DNA of 45,807 bases from CAYFJO01 sp964343305 (lineage in GTDB: Bacteria; Planctomycetota; Planctomycetia; Pirellulales; Pirellulaceae), in NCBI GenBank assembly GCA_964343305.1, contig CAYFJO010000037.1, positions 1-45,807 on the forward strand, written 5' to 3'. Made by a program: the position numbers and the translations under genes. The notes beneath the pieces were generated by a model, which saw nothing but the letters and a program-made list of their open reading frames with translations, was not told where the DNA came from and made no database searches. Shown here piece after piece: positions 7,750 through 16,247 of the stretch; positions within the stretch are counted from its first letter, which is position 1, and each line of letters begins with the position of its first letter.

Positions 7750-9408
7750 TCATGGCAGCGGGCCGCCAGGTAAATCGCCGGTCATCTTACCCGATTTCAG
7801 CACAAACTTGCCGCGCACCAGAACATGCTGGACGCCTTGCGAATGCCGGTGCGGTTCGACGAAGGTGGCTCGATCGGAGATCTTTTTGGGGTCGAACACC
7901 ACGAGGTCTGCCCAGTAGTTCTTTTTGATGTGGCCGCGATCCGGAAGACGCAATCGCTGGGCAGGCAGGGCCGACATCTTGTGAATGGCTTGTTCGAGCG
8001 TGAGCACCTCGCGCTCCCGTACGTAGTGCCCCAGTACGCGTGGATAGCAGCCGTAGGATCGTGGATGAGGATGCCCACCGCCGAACTGAAAGACACTCCC
8101 GTCGGATGCCACGCAGGTCAACGGGTGCTGCATCACTCGGTCGACGTCGCCACCGGGACGAGCATCCAGCGTGTGGTTGATGCCGCCGACGTTTTGGCTA
8201 ACGAGATCGATCAGCAATTCGGCGGCGTTGGAGAGTGTCACGTCTTTCGTTTTTGATTCAAGGATTTCAACCAGGTTTTTGCCTTCGATGGTTTCATCGT
8301 GTGTCGCACGAGCAATTTGAATGCGGGCCAGCGCAATCGCGGTGTGCTCCGGGATGTCCGCGCTTTGGCCGGCCTCATAGAGTTTTCGCAGCAGAAGTTT
8401 CTTGACTTCGGCGGCAATCTGGGATCGTTGTTTGGGATCGGCGACCCGCTTGCGATAGGCGTCCATGCCGCCGGACAGCGATGCTTGGGGGACATACAGG
8501 TTGAGGCTGCCGCTGCCCGCTCCGTATGGATATTGATCCAGCGTCACATCCATGCCCGATGCGCGGGCCCGTTCAATACGGTCTAGCGTCAGACGCGTTA
8601 GTCCAAAAACGGACGCGGATGAGATCTTGTGATGGGAAATGTGGACCGGCACTTTGGCTTGCGTGCCGATGAGTAAGGCTTCTTCGATGGCATCAAGGAT
8701 TTGAGTTCCTTCGTCGCGCATGTGCGTTGCGTAAAAACCACCGAACGGTTCGATTTCTTTCGCCAGCGCAACGATTTCCTCGGTCGTGGCGTAAGTGCCA
8801 GGGCCATAGCGCAAGCTGGTTGACATCCCGACCGCGCCATCTTTCATCGCTTGGCGAACGAGGCGTTTCATTTCCGGAAGCTGCTTGTCGTTCGGAGGAA
8901 CGTTGAGGCGACCGATAACTTGTTGACGCACGCTGCCGTGGCCGATCAACATGGCGATGTTGGGGCCACTTCCCTGTTCACGCAAATCAAGGAAAAACTT
9001 GCCAATGTCGACCGGCGAGCTTCCACAGTTGCCGCAGACTAACGTCGTAACACCCTGACGAATGTAGTTCTCCGCGGCGCGAAATTTCAAAATGCCCCGA
9101 TCCGCGTGGCTGTGCAAATCGATGAAGCCGGGGCAGACGACCAGGCCTGTGGCATCGATCTTTTGCTTGGCCGGGGCACCACCAAGTTTGCCGATGGCGA
9201 CGATGCGGCGACCGGAAATTCCTACGTCACCTTGAAAACCTTGCTTACCCGTCCCGTCGATGATCGTTCCGTTTTGGATGAGGATGTCGAACTCGGGCGG
9301 CTCTGCCACAGCAAATGTTGGCGAAGCAGGGACACACAGAAGCAAAAACAAGAACGTCCCGCCTCGCAACAGGTCCGTGAAGTTAAGGCGTGGTGCGAGG
9401 CAACGCAT
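7750..9408 (-). CDS. Secreted N-acyl-D-amino-acid deacylase (D-aminoacylase) family amidohydrolase
   Basis: About 552 residues from the ATG at 9408, which has a strong AAAGGAG site; the reading frame is open for 20 more codons upstream. A signal peptide covers about residues 1-33. The amidohydrolase features are in order: DILIQNGTIIDGTG, the metal-binding HSHAD, CGNCGSS (the metal-bridging cysteine position in D-aminoacylases), TSLRYGPG, THMRDEG, VHISHHK and SDGS near the C-terminus. The family hydrolyses N-acyl-D-amino acids or D-aminoacyl peptide-like substrates with zinc. The signal peptide places it outside the cytoplasm, unlike many characterised members. The exact substrate is unknown. 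No operon partner is apparent. Confidence 0.88.
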   Translation of the reverse strand: MRCLAPRLNFTDLLRGGTFLFLLLCVPASPTFAVAEPPEFDILIQNGTIIDGTGKQGFQGDVGISGRRIVAIGKLGGAPAKQKIDATGLVVCPGFIDLHSHADRGILKFRAAENYIRQGVTTLVCGNCGSSPVDIGKFFLDLREQGSGPNIAMLIGHGSVRQQVIGRLNVPPNDKQLPEMKRLVRQAMKDGAVGMSTSLRYGPGTYATTEEIVALAKEIEPFGGFYATHMRDEGTQILDAIEEALLIGTQAKVPVHISHHKISSASVFGLTRLTLDRIERARASGMDVTLDQYPYGAGSGSLNLYVPQASLSGGMDAYRKRVADPKQRSQIAAEVKKLLLRKLYEAGQSADIPEHTAIALARIQIARATHDETIEGKNLVEILESKTKDVTLSNAAELLIDLVSQNVGGINHTLDARPGGDVDRVMQHPLTCVASDGSVFQFGGGHPHPRSYGCYPRVLGHYVREREVLTLEQAIHKMSALPAQRLRLPDRGHIKKNYWADLVVFDPKKISDRATFVEPHRHSQGVQHVLVRGKFVLKSGKMTGDLPGGPLP

Positions 9409-9574
9409 GGATGAACTCCTTTGAGGGAATACGGTTGCTAGCGTAAGTAGCATTCTAACCGATCCCAAGATGATTTTCGCTCTATGGCCGTCATAGCGAT
9501 CTTGCTACACTCCCCGCCCCTTGGAGGGCGTCTGCGCTCGGAATGTACACTTGTCCAAAGCCAGGATTGTTTCT

Positions 9575-10555
9575 ATGCAACACTTGCGAAGTCTTCTGAT
9601 CGTCACGTGTGTCGTTGTCTTGTTGGACGCGACAAACTCATTCGCCCAACAAAAACAGCCGGGACAGAGCGTGCAAGACTTGAGAAATCGCAACGCTCAA
9701 CTTGTCGCTAACCGAACCAATGCCATTGCTCGCACGCCGCAAGTGCCGTTTCCGCCGCTCTCCGCCAAGCACAACAGTTATATCGACCAACTTCTCAAAT
9801 ACTGGGAAGGCAGCAGTGCCCAAGTCAAGCGGTATCAGTGCCAGTTCACACGTTGGGAATACGACGGTATTTTTGGTCCGCGTGCCAACGCCAAGGGTGT
9901 GTTGCCCGCCAAAACAATCGCCACGGGGATCATTCGATATGAAGCGCCCGACAAAGGAATGTACGAAGTCGAAAAACTCTACGACTATGCGCCGCCGAGA
10001 GTGGCCGGCGGCGAACCGCAGTATCCTGAGCGTAAAGAAAACAACAAGGAAAAATGGATCTGCGACGGTGTGAACGTCTATGAAATGGATTTCAACCAGA
10101 AGAAGATGTTGGTGATTCCGCTGCCGCCCGAATCGCGCGGCAAGGCGATTTCGGATGGCCCGCTGCCGTTCCTGTTTGGTGTGGAGGCAGAAAAGGTGAA
10201 AAAACGATATTGGCTTCGCGTGATCACGCCCAAGAACGCTGAAGGGGAGTATTGGTTGGAAGCCTGGCCGAAACGACTGCACGACGCCCAATCGTTCAAG
10301 AAAGTGGAAGTCATCATTGACGAAAAGGACTTTCTGCCCAAAGCCATTCAGATCTTCGGCACACAATACGATCCTCGCACGAACCAGTCGCGGACGGCGT
10401 TTACATTTGAGAAACGTGAGAAGAACAAGATCGATCTGAACATCTTCAAAGCGAAATTCCACAAGCCCAAGCTTGAAAAAGGGTGGAAAACTGAGGTGCT
10501 GAATCCTCAGCCTCAAGCCCAGGCAAGGCGTCCCGCGGCGATGCCACGCAAGTGA
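9575..10555 (+). CDS. Secreted TIGR03009-type planctomycete protein
   Basis: From the ATG at 9575 (AGGA upstream) the protein has 326 residues with a signal peptide ending near NSFA-QQ (about residue 23). The body contains YIDQLLKYWEGSSAQVKRYQ, followed by beta-rich text (ATGIIRYEAPDKGMYEVEK, KWICDGVNVYEMDF) and a C-terminal FEKREKNKIDLNIFKAKF. I recognise this pattern as the planctomycete family TIGR03009, whose lipoprotein-carrier-like (LolA-like) fold is suggested by the description of calculated substrate prints such as a 'dependent variable' strand core. No enzymatic function is known. It is probably a periplasmic or envelope protein. The C-terminus is Pro/Ala/Gln rich and likely disordered. 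Confidence 0.8.
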   Translation: MQHLRSLLIVTCVVVLLDATNSFAQQKQPGQSVQDLRNRNAQLVANRTNAIARTPQVPFPPLSAKHNSYIDQLLKYWEGSSAQVKRYQCQFTRWEYDGIFGPRANAKGVLPAKTIATGIIRYEAPDKGMYEVEKLYDYAPPRVAGGEPQYPERKENNKEKWICDGVNVYEMDFNQKKMLVIPLPPESRGKAISDGPLPFLFGVEAEKVKKRYWLRVITPKNAEGEYWLEAWPKRLHDAQSFKKVEVIIDEKDFLPKAIQIFGTQYDPRTNQSRTAFTFEKREKNKIDLNIFKAKFHKPKLEKGWKTEVLNPQPQAQARRPAAMPRK

Positions 10556-10568
10556 TAAACCCGCTGGT

Positions 10569-10608
10569 GTAGGATGGATTGCTAATCCGTCCACGTGGAT
10601 TGTCCTAC
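10569..10608. repeat. GTAGGAyGG-type palindromic repeat (family B, copy 1)
   Basis: GTAGGATGG at 10569-10577 pairs with the GTCCTAC at the right end; an inner GGATT/AATCC pair (10576-10580, 10584-10588) gives a short hairpin. The same outer sequence occurs at 17144-17192. Confidence 0.5.
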
Positions 10609-10648
10609 TGGACTGCCCGGCCTGAATTCATAGGCAAAAGGTCAAGTA

Positions 10649-10669
10649 CCACCGCGATGAACGCGGTGG
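10649..10669. repeat. CCACCGCG palindrome
   Basis: A perfect 8-bp stem (10649-10656 with 10662-10669) with a five-base ATGAA loop. No T-tract follows, so it is more likely a dispersed palindrome or transcript-end hairpin than a classical terminator of the TIGR03009 gene 93 bases upstream. Confidence 0.5.
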
Positions 10670-10884
10670 CATGCTGAGATATTTTGACGACGTATTCTGG
10701 TTGAAGGTTTCCACCCCTTACATGAAGCAAGCGGCATTGGCCTAGATTTGCGCAAGCCTATCTCCCCACCAGCACAATCTTCACACTCCGCCGAATCGAA
10801 CCGGCGTCTTGAATTTCCGCTGTTCGGAAGGTTGGGAAATCCTATAATTGATAGGTAAACACGAATAAATGTCCCGTGTTGTGA

Positions 10885-10937
10885 AGTGTCCTAATTCCAA
10901 GCAAGACTTCCGAAGTTTTCCGGCAAACTAGGACACT
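10885..10937. repeat. Nested inverted repeat with family A sequence (copy 2)
   Basis: AGTGTCCTA (10885-10893) is the exact inverted complement of TAGGACACT (10929-10937). Between them lies AGACTTCCGAAGTTTTCC, which matches the left arm of the palindrome at 1902-1935. The element sits 50 bases before the NfeD gene and could affect its expression. Confidence 0.6.
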
Positions 10938-10987
10938 ACCCCGTGTTGCCACAGTTTGATTGATTTCCAGTGATCGGAGTGACAGCC

Positions 10988-13222
10988 ATGCATCTCGGTG
11001 AAACGAAGACTGGTTTGTCGAATTCAAGGTGGTTTTTGGCCGTCGTTTTCTGTTTCCTTGCTCCCTCGTTTCTGGTCAGCGACGACGGGCGGGGCGATCG
11101 CGACAAGGCACCCGCGAAGACGGAGAAAAAGGAAAGCAAGCCGCAGCGCGTGGGCCGCATCATTCAAGTCTCGTTGCCCATCGAAGGCAACGCCGACATC
11201 GAAATCCGGCAGAAAATCGACCGCGTCTTGGAACATTTGAAATCTGCCGATCCTCGGCCGATTCTGGTTTTGCAGTTCAATACGAAGGATGGTCAAACCG
11301 GCAAAGGCAGTCAATTCGAAAGATCACTGTCCGTGGCACGATATCTCAGCGGCAGCAAACTGCGACACGTTCGAACGATCGCCTATTTGCCCGACAACAT
11401 TCAGGGGCATGCCGTCCTTGTCGCCCTGGCTTGCGAAGAAATCATCATGCATCCTGACGCTCGCTTTGGCGGCGCGGGAATCGATGAGCTGTCCATCGAC
11501 GACACGATGCGGCACGATTACTCTGAAATTGCTGGGCGGCGCGGTGTGATCCCCTCGGCGTTCGCAGTGGGAATGCTCGACAGCGACCTGGCAGTTTATC
11601 GATTGGTGTCCGACGGCGGTCGCTATGTGATGGACGATGAACTGCGAAAACTTCAAGCAGAAGGAAAAGCGAACGACGCCGAAACGGTCATCGAAGCGGG
11701 CCAACTGCCGGACTTCAGCGGCAGCGAATTGCGACACAAGTTTCGCTTTGTCAGCTATCTGGCCAACGACCGCAAAGAGTTGCTGTCCGTTTTGAATCTT
11801 CCGCTGGAAGCACTCGAAGGCGATCCATCGGCGGGCGGCGATTGGCGGGCGGTGCGTGTCGACCTGCGTGGCCAGATCAACCAGAAAAATGTCAATTGGA
11901 TTCAACAAAGCCTCAACCAGCATTTACGCAGCGGGGAGAATCCGAATTTCATTTGTGTCTGGATCGACAGTCCTGGCGGATCGCCGAAAGACAGCATTCG
12001 ACTGGCGTTCCAACTGGCGGAACTCGATCCCGAAACGGTCCGTACGGTTGCCTATGTCCCGTTTCAAGCCCGTGCGGACGCCGCTTTGGTGGCCCTGGCC
12101 TGCGATCAGATTGTGATGGAAAGTGAAGCGGTGTTGGGCGGACCAGGCTCGTATCAAATGTCGGAAGAAGAGCAGACCGAGATGCGCGAGACACTCAAGG
12201 ATCTCGCGTCGAAAAAGGGCCAAGGCTGGTCGTTATGCGCTGCAATGATCGATTCCAAGCTGACCGTCAAGCAGTATCGACGAGCGGCCACGGGAGAGAT
12301 TCGGTATTTCTGCGAAGACGAACTGGGCGACCAACAAGACAAAGACCGCTGGAAGGCGGAAAACGACTTGAAGACCAGCCACGGCATCAGCGGCATCGAT
12401 GGCATGGACCTCGATTTGGTTCGCCACCTGTCGACTGACTACGACGAATTCAAGCGTCTGTACAACTTGAAAGACGAGCCGTCAACGCTGCAACCGCCTT
12501 GGGCCACGATGTGGGTTGAGCAATTGGCGGAGTTTCTGGCACAGCCGTTCGTCGCTGGCATGTTGTTGTTTGGGGCGTGGTTTTTGATGTCCACGGAAAT
12601 GTCGGCACCCGGATTGAGTGTGCCGGGATTTCTGTCGGCAGTTTGTTTCATGCTGTTCTTCTGGAGCCAGTTTCTCAATGGGACTGCCGATTGGTTCGAG
12701 CTTTTGCTGTTCGGTTTTGGCGTGACGTTTGTGATTCTGGAAATCTTTGTCGTGCCGGGCTTCGGGATCTTTGGCATTGGCGGGGCGATCATGCTGGTCG
12801 TCTCCATCGTGCTGATGAGCCAGACGTTTGTCATCCCACAGAATTCTTATCAGCTTTCGCAATTGCCCGCTTCGCTATCCATGTCGTTGTTTGCGATCGG
12901 CGGAGTGATCGTGGCCCTGGTGGTGATGCGACACACGTTGCCCAACATGCCGATGCTAAACCGCCTCATGTTGCCCGCCAAAGATGAAGACGAATTGGAT
13001 GAATTGAAAGAGCGCGAGTCGCTCGTGAACTGGGAACACTTGAGCGGCAAACGCGGCACCACCACCACGCAACTGACTCCGTCGGGCAAAGCGAGTTTTG
13101 GCGACGACGTGGTCGACGTCGTGAGTACGGGCGATGTGGTCCCCAAAGGCGCGGACATTTATGTTGCGGAAGTCCGCGGCAACCGGGTTGTTGTCAAGCC
13201 GATCGTGAGTGAAGATTTGTGA
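10988..13222 (+). CDS. NfeD-family membrane protein with two degenerate ClpP/crotonase-like domains
   Basis: About 744 residues: a signal peptide (about 1-30), two ClpP/SppA-like domains (about 55-260 and 285-500), four or more membrane helices (about 510-660), and a C-terminal NfeD OB-like domain (about 675-744, ending VVVKPIVSEDL). The second domain keeps the IDSPGGSP turn at 326-333. In NfeD proteases a catalytic serine is expected just before the helix that reads LVALAC here, but the protein has H141 in domain one and D364 in domain two (GHAVLVALAC, ADAALVALAC). It is therefore probably proteolytically inactive. NfeD proteins are linked to membrane quality control and to flotillin-like partners. 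The next gene, 50 bases on, is a short NfeD protein, the usual long/short pair. Start ATG 10988 has GGAG upstream. Confidence 0.85.
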   Translation: MHLGETKTGLSNSRWFLAVVFCFLAPSFLVSDDGRGDRDKAPAKTEKKESKPQRVGRIIQVSLPIEGNADIEIRQKIDRVLEHLKSADPRPILVLQFNTKDGQTGKGSQFERSLSVARYLSGSKLRHVRTIAYLPDNIQGHAVLVALACEEIIMHPDARFGGAGIDELSIDDTMRHDYSEIAGRRGVIPSAFAVGMLDSDLAVYRLVSDGGRYVMDDELRKLQAEGKANDAETVIEAGQLPDFSGSELRHKFRFVSYLANDRKELLSVLNLPLEALEGDPSAGGDWRAVRVDLRGQINQKNVNWIQQSLNQHLRSGENPNFICVWIDSPGGSPKDSIRLAFQLAELDPETVRTVAYVPFQARADAALVALACDQIVMESEAVLGGPGSYQMSEEEQTEMRETLKDLASKKGQGWSLCAAMIDSKLTVKQYRRAATGEIRYFCEDELGDQQDKDRWKAENDLKTSHGISGIDGMDLDLVRHLSTDYDEFKRLYNLKDEPSTLQPPWATMWVEQLAEFLAQPFVAGMLLFGAWFLMSTEMSAPGLSVPGFLSAVCFMLFFWSQFLNGTADWFELLLFGFGVTFVILEIFVVPGFGIFGIGGAIMLVVSIVLMSQTFVIPQNSYQLSQLPASLSMSLFAIGGVIVALVVMRHTLPNMPMLNRLMLPAKDEDELDELKERESLVNWEHLSGKRGTTTTQLTPSGKASFGDDVVDVVSTGDVVPKGADIYVAEVRGNRVVVKPIVSEDL

Positions 13223-13271
13223 TGTGGCTGGACTTTGGACGCCCCGATAGCCCCCAGGAGTTTTGTTGCCA

Positions 13272-13859
13272 ATGGACCCAGCAGTCCTTTCTTTTTTGCT
13301 TCTCTTGCTCGGATTGGCGTTTGTCATTCTCGAACTGTTTATCCCTTCGGGTGGAGTTTTGGGCTGTATCGCGGCCGTCGCACTGATCGCTTCGGTGCTG
13401 GTCGCATTTGTGGGCCGCAGCATGACGTTTGGCACCATCATGCTGGTGGTCAACGTGGTCGTCCTGATGATCGTCATACCGCTGGCAATCCGCATCTGGC
13501 CCAGCACACCGTTTGGCAAGGCGGTTTTGATCGAACGCCGCGATGGGGACGATGTGCTGCCGGATGACGAGGAATATCGCGTGCTTAAAACGCTCGTCGG
13601 CCGCCAAGGCAAGGCACGCACGGAAATGTTGCCCAGCGGCATGGTGCTGATCGATGGCGAAGAATACGACGCCGTCAGCGTTGGTGTGCCGATTGAACGA
13701 GGCCAACGAATTCAGGTGGTCGGCCTGGAAACGAATCACATCGTCGTCCGGCCGACAGCCGACAACGAGCCGTTGGAAGAACGCAAGACAGAAGAAGATG
13801 TGCTATCTCAGCCACTCGACGTGCTAGGCATCGATCCGTTTGACGACCAGAACGTCTAA
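13272..13859 (+). CDS. Short NfeD-family membrane protein
   Basis: The 195-residue protein starts at the ATG at 13272 (AGGAG 11 bases upstream). Hydrophobic helices fill residues about 4-28, 32-52 and 57-77. A cytoplasmic or periplasmic soluble domain follows, ending in an NfeD OB-like fold (LVGRQGKARTEMLPSGMVLIDGEEYDAVS, given here as two overlapping pieces LVGRQGKARTEM and LPSGMVLIDGEEYDAVS; then GQRIQVVGLETNHIVVRP). The arrangement matches the short NfeD type and the C-terminal half of the preceding gene, so the two proteins probably act together in the membrane. It is the second gene of a likely two- or three-gene unit with queC 21 bases downstream. Confidence 0.82.
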   Translation: MDPAVLSFLLLLLGLAFVILELFIPSGGVLGCIAAVALIASVLVAFVGRSMTFGTIMLVVNVVVLMIVIPLAIRIWPSTPFGKAVLIERRDGDDVLPDDEEYRVLKTLVGRQGKARTEMLPSGMVLIDGEEYDAVSVGVPIERGQRIQVVGLETNHIVVRPTADNEPLEERKTEEDVLSQPLDVLGIDPFDDQNV

Positions 13860-13880
13860 CTTTTCTTATTTTGGTGAGGC

Positions 13881-14576
13881 ATGTCGATCGAAACTCCCGC
13901 AGCCGTCGTGTTACTTAGCGGCGGACTTGATTCCAGCACCGTTTTGGCAATTGCAAAAAGTCAAGGGTTTCGACTGTACGCGATCAGTTTTCGATACGGC
14001 CAGCGTCATGAAGTCGAACTCAGCGCGGCGAAGAAGATCGCGGCACTCAATCATGTCGAGCAACATATTGTGGTCGACATCGATCTGGGTCAAGTCGGCA
14101 AGTCTGCGTTGACCGGCGATATCGCCGTGCCGAAAAAGGACAGCGTCGACGACATCGGCGGCGACATTCCGGTGACCTATGTGCCCGCGCGCAACACGGT
14201 GTTTCTCTCGTTTGCGCTGGCATGGGCCGAAACACTGGGCGCGGGCGATCTTCTTATTGGCGTCAATGCGTTGGACTATAGCGGCTATCCCGATTGCCGT
14301 CCCGAGTACATCCAAGCCTTCGAAAACATGGCAAACTTGGCCACCAAGGCCGCCGTCGAAGGCACGCAACGCGTCAAGATTCACACACCGCTGATCAACT
14401 TGACAAAGGCACAGATCATTAAGCAGGGGTTGGAGTTGGGTGTGGATTACAGTTTGACGACAAGTTGCTACGATCCATCCAGCGACGGTGCGGCGTGCGG
14501 GCATTGTGACGCTTGCCTGTTGCGTCTAAAAGGATTCGCGGAAAACGAAATCGCGGATCCCGCTCGATATTCGTAA
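13881..14576 (+). CDS. queC: 7-cyano-7-deazaguanine synthase QueC
   Basis: QueC converts 7-carboxy-7-deazaguanine to preQ0 with ATP and ammonia, in the queuosine pathway. The 231-residue length is typical. The N-terminal PP-loop SGGLDSST (13-20) binds ATP. YVPARNTVFLSFALAWAE and GVNALDYSGYPDCRPEY are strongly conserved QueC blocks. The C-terminal zinc site is complete: C196, C206, C209 and C212 (CGHCDACLLR). It follows the NfeD pair on the same strand with only 21 bases between, with GGTGAGG just before the ATG; shared transcription is likely but a functional link is not. No preQ1 riboswitch was noticed upstream. Other queuosine genes are not in the window. Confidence 0.96.
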   Translation: MSIETPAAVVLLSGGLDSSTVLAIAKSQGFRLYAISFRYGQRHEVELSAAKKIAALNHVEQHIVVDIDLGQVGKSALTGDIAVPKKDSVDDIGGDIPVTYVPARNTVFLSFALAWAETLGAGDLLIGVNALDYSGYPDCRPEYIQAFENMANLATKAAVEGTQRVKIHTPLINLTKAQIIKQGLELGVDYSLTTSCYDPSSDGAACGHCDACLLRLKGFAENEIADPARYS

Positions 14577-14596
14577 GCATTTCGTTTGCGGCACGA

Positions 14597-16000
14597 TCAG
14601 TCACCGCTGGCCTGCACCGGCTCGGCTTCGTTCACGTTGCTATCGCCGGACGCTCGATTCTCTTCCGCCGGCCCAGCGTAATTTCGTGTCATCCACAGCA
14701 TGAAGCATGTGCCACACAAAGACAGGCCCGCTGAGAGTCCGAACAAGACCGGGCCCAGCCCAAGGCCGGGAATGTGAAGCGGTCCGAGGTTCAACGAAGT
14801 GCCGAAGAGCAGAGCGCCAACAATGGGGGCGATCAGTCCGCGCAGCCCAGTGAGTCCCACGTGGATGCTGTTGTAAAGCGATACTTGCTCTTGTTTGGCA
14901 AAGTAAAGGCTTCCCGTCAGCCAGTTGATTGTTCCGCCGCCGTTTCCGATCGCGTGGATGATCGAGCCAAGCATGAAGGGCCAGACTTGTCCGCTCAGAC
15001 CGCCATAACAATGACAACTGTAGGCAACGCATTGAATACTGTTGAACAACGCGCGGCCCGACATGGGGTTGATGCGATCCAGTAGGCGTCCCCAGATCGG
15101 CGCGGACCCGGCCATCAAAACCACGGGGATCACCGCCACAATCCAAAACACCTTGCCGTCACTGGCACCAACGTTCTCTTTCAAGGACTCGGCGAGGTAA
15201 GCGTGCGACATGTGGTTCGCAAAGCCGGCAAACCAAAACCCAACTTGGTACAAAACGAAACGACGATCCGCGAGAAACGATCGGAATCCGTTTGCGAATG
15301 CATGATGTGGTGGTGAGGCTTGTTCATCGGCAAACTCATTTTTCTTCCGCACCGGTATACGGGCATAGGCACTGGCAGAAATTGCCAGGACGATGCCTAC
15401 CACCCAATAAGCCCAGTAATAGCGCGATGGCCACCACAGAAACCACAGAGTTCCCAACACGGTCGCGATCAGTCCCGAAACGGCGGCCACGGCCTTGACC
15501 CAGCCAACGGCCGCGCCTCGATGTGTCGCCGGGTACAGAATGCGAAACATATTCATTTCGCCGACACGCGGAAATACGCGGATCACGAACGCCAGCCCGA
15601 CGATGATCGTGAAAAAAGTCGCGCCGCTGATAAAGCCCGTCGCCAACAGCAGCACGGCCGTGATCAAGTTGGGATAGATGATCAGCAGCCGCATCGGTAC
15701 TCTTTTCCCGAGGTAACCCACCAGCGGACTCAACAGGCTGCTGCCGCCGAACATCGCGGCGACGAACATCAGATGTTCCTTCGTGCCGCTGGGCGAGAAG
15801 ATGACGTCACTCTTGAGCGCGGCCAGCGAAAGGCCGAACAGTGCGAGAAACGCCCCGGAGCCGACATTGTAAAAAGTTTCGAAAAACATCGCCGGACGGC
15901 AGCGAGCGGGCATGCGATCGAGCGCGGCGCGAAACGGTAACACGAAACTTAGCCAATTGAGTGCGGGCGAATTCTGGTCTTTCGAGGGGGGCTGCGACAT
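14597..16000 (-). CDS. MFS transporter
   Basis: From the ATG at 16000 the protein has 467 residues with about 12 hydrophobic segments and no signal peptide. The first helix region reads FFETFYNVGSGAFLALFGLSL; loops carry short basic patches (GYLGKRVPMR, near residue 95, at the usual MFS loop 2-3 position). The C-terminus is a charged cytoplasmic tail. The longer reading frame up to 16099 was rejected because it lacks hydrophobic or conserved character. The substrate is not predictable. The gene converges on queC (stop codons 20 bases apart) and is followed upstream by the hairpin element at 16111-16247. Confidence 0.85.
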   Translation of the reverse strand: MSQPPSKDQNSPALNWLSFVLPFRAALDRMPARCRPAMFFETFYNVGSGAFLALFGLSLAALKSDVIFSPSGTKEHLMFVAAMFGGSSLLSPLVGYLGKRVPMRLLIIYPNLITAVLLLATGFISGATFFTIIVGLAFVIRVFPRVGEMNMFRILYPATHRGAAVGWVKAVAAVSGLIATVLGTLWFLWWPSRYYWAYWVVGIVLAISASAYARIPVRKKNEFADEQASPPHHAFANGFRSFLADRRFVLYQVGFWFAGFANHMSHAYLAESLKENVGASDGKVFWIVAVIPVVLMAGSAPIWGRLLDRINPMSGRALFNSIQCVAYSCHCYGGLSGQVWPFMLGSIIHAIGNGGGTINWLTGSLYFAKQEQVSLYNSIHVGLTGLRGLIAPIVGALLFGTSLNLGPLHIPGLGLGPVLFGLSAGLSLCGTCFMLWMTRNYAGPAEENRASGDSNVNEAEPVQASGD

Positions 16001-16110
16001 CTTGCCGATGTGGATTGGAGGAGATCGCGGTCGATCACCGACGGTGGCGGGAACGTGTATTGTACCGGACGTTGGTGTCGCGTCCGATGCCCGGCGCACA
16101 AAGATTTGCA

Positions 16111-16247
16111 GCTAGGGCTTTGTCAAGGATAGATTCTGGCGTGCCACTGGCTTTGCCAGTGTGTCACAAGCAAAAGACCAAGCTCAACTCGCAATGGCCG
16201 AGCCAGTGGCACACAACCTCAATATTCAGCTTTGACAAAACGCTAGC
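16111..16247. repeat. MITE-like 137-bp hairpin element
   Basis: The outer arms (16111-16126 and 16232-16247) are inverted complements with two mismatches, GCTAGGGCTTTGTCAA on the left. Inside, 16141-16152 and 16201-16212 form a perfect 12-bp inverted repeat (GTGCCACTGGCT). The left inner arm itself contains CACTGG-ctttg-CCAGTG (16145-16161). The right end overlaps the TAG stop codon (16243-16245) of the neighbouring gene. No coding capacity is seen. The shape suggests a miniature non-autonomous element or a large REP-type palindrome. Confidence 0.6.

Larger units (their letters stand above)
10556..10987. other. 432-bp intergenic region with three inverted repeats
   Basis: No gene is seen. 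It holds a GTAGGATGG...GTCCTAC inverted repeat (10569-10608, with an inner GGATT/AATCC hairpin), a perfect 8-bp palindrome CCACCGCG-atgaa-CGCGGTGG (10649-10669), and a 9-bp inverted repeat (10885-10893 with 10929-10937) that encloses a copy of the family A sequence shared with 1902-1935. The NfeD promoter probably lies in the last 150 bases, but no clear -35/-10 pair stands out. Confidence 0.6.

Noticed and set aside
9638..10594. 318-codon minus-strand ORF
   Set aside because: Antisense to the TIGR03009 gene; cysteine- and phenylalanine-rich shadow text without motifs.
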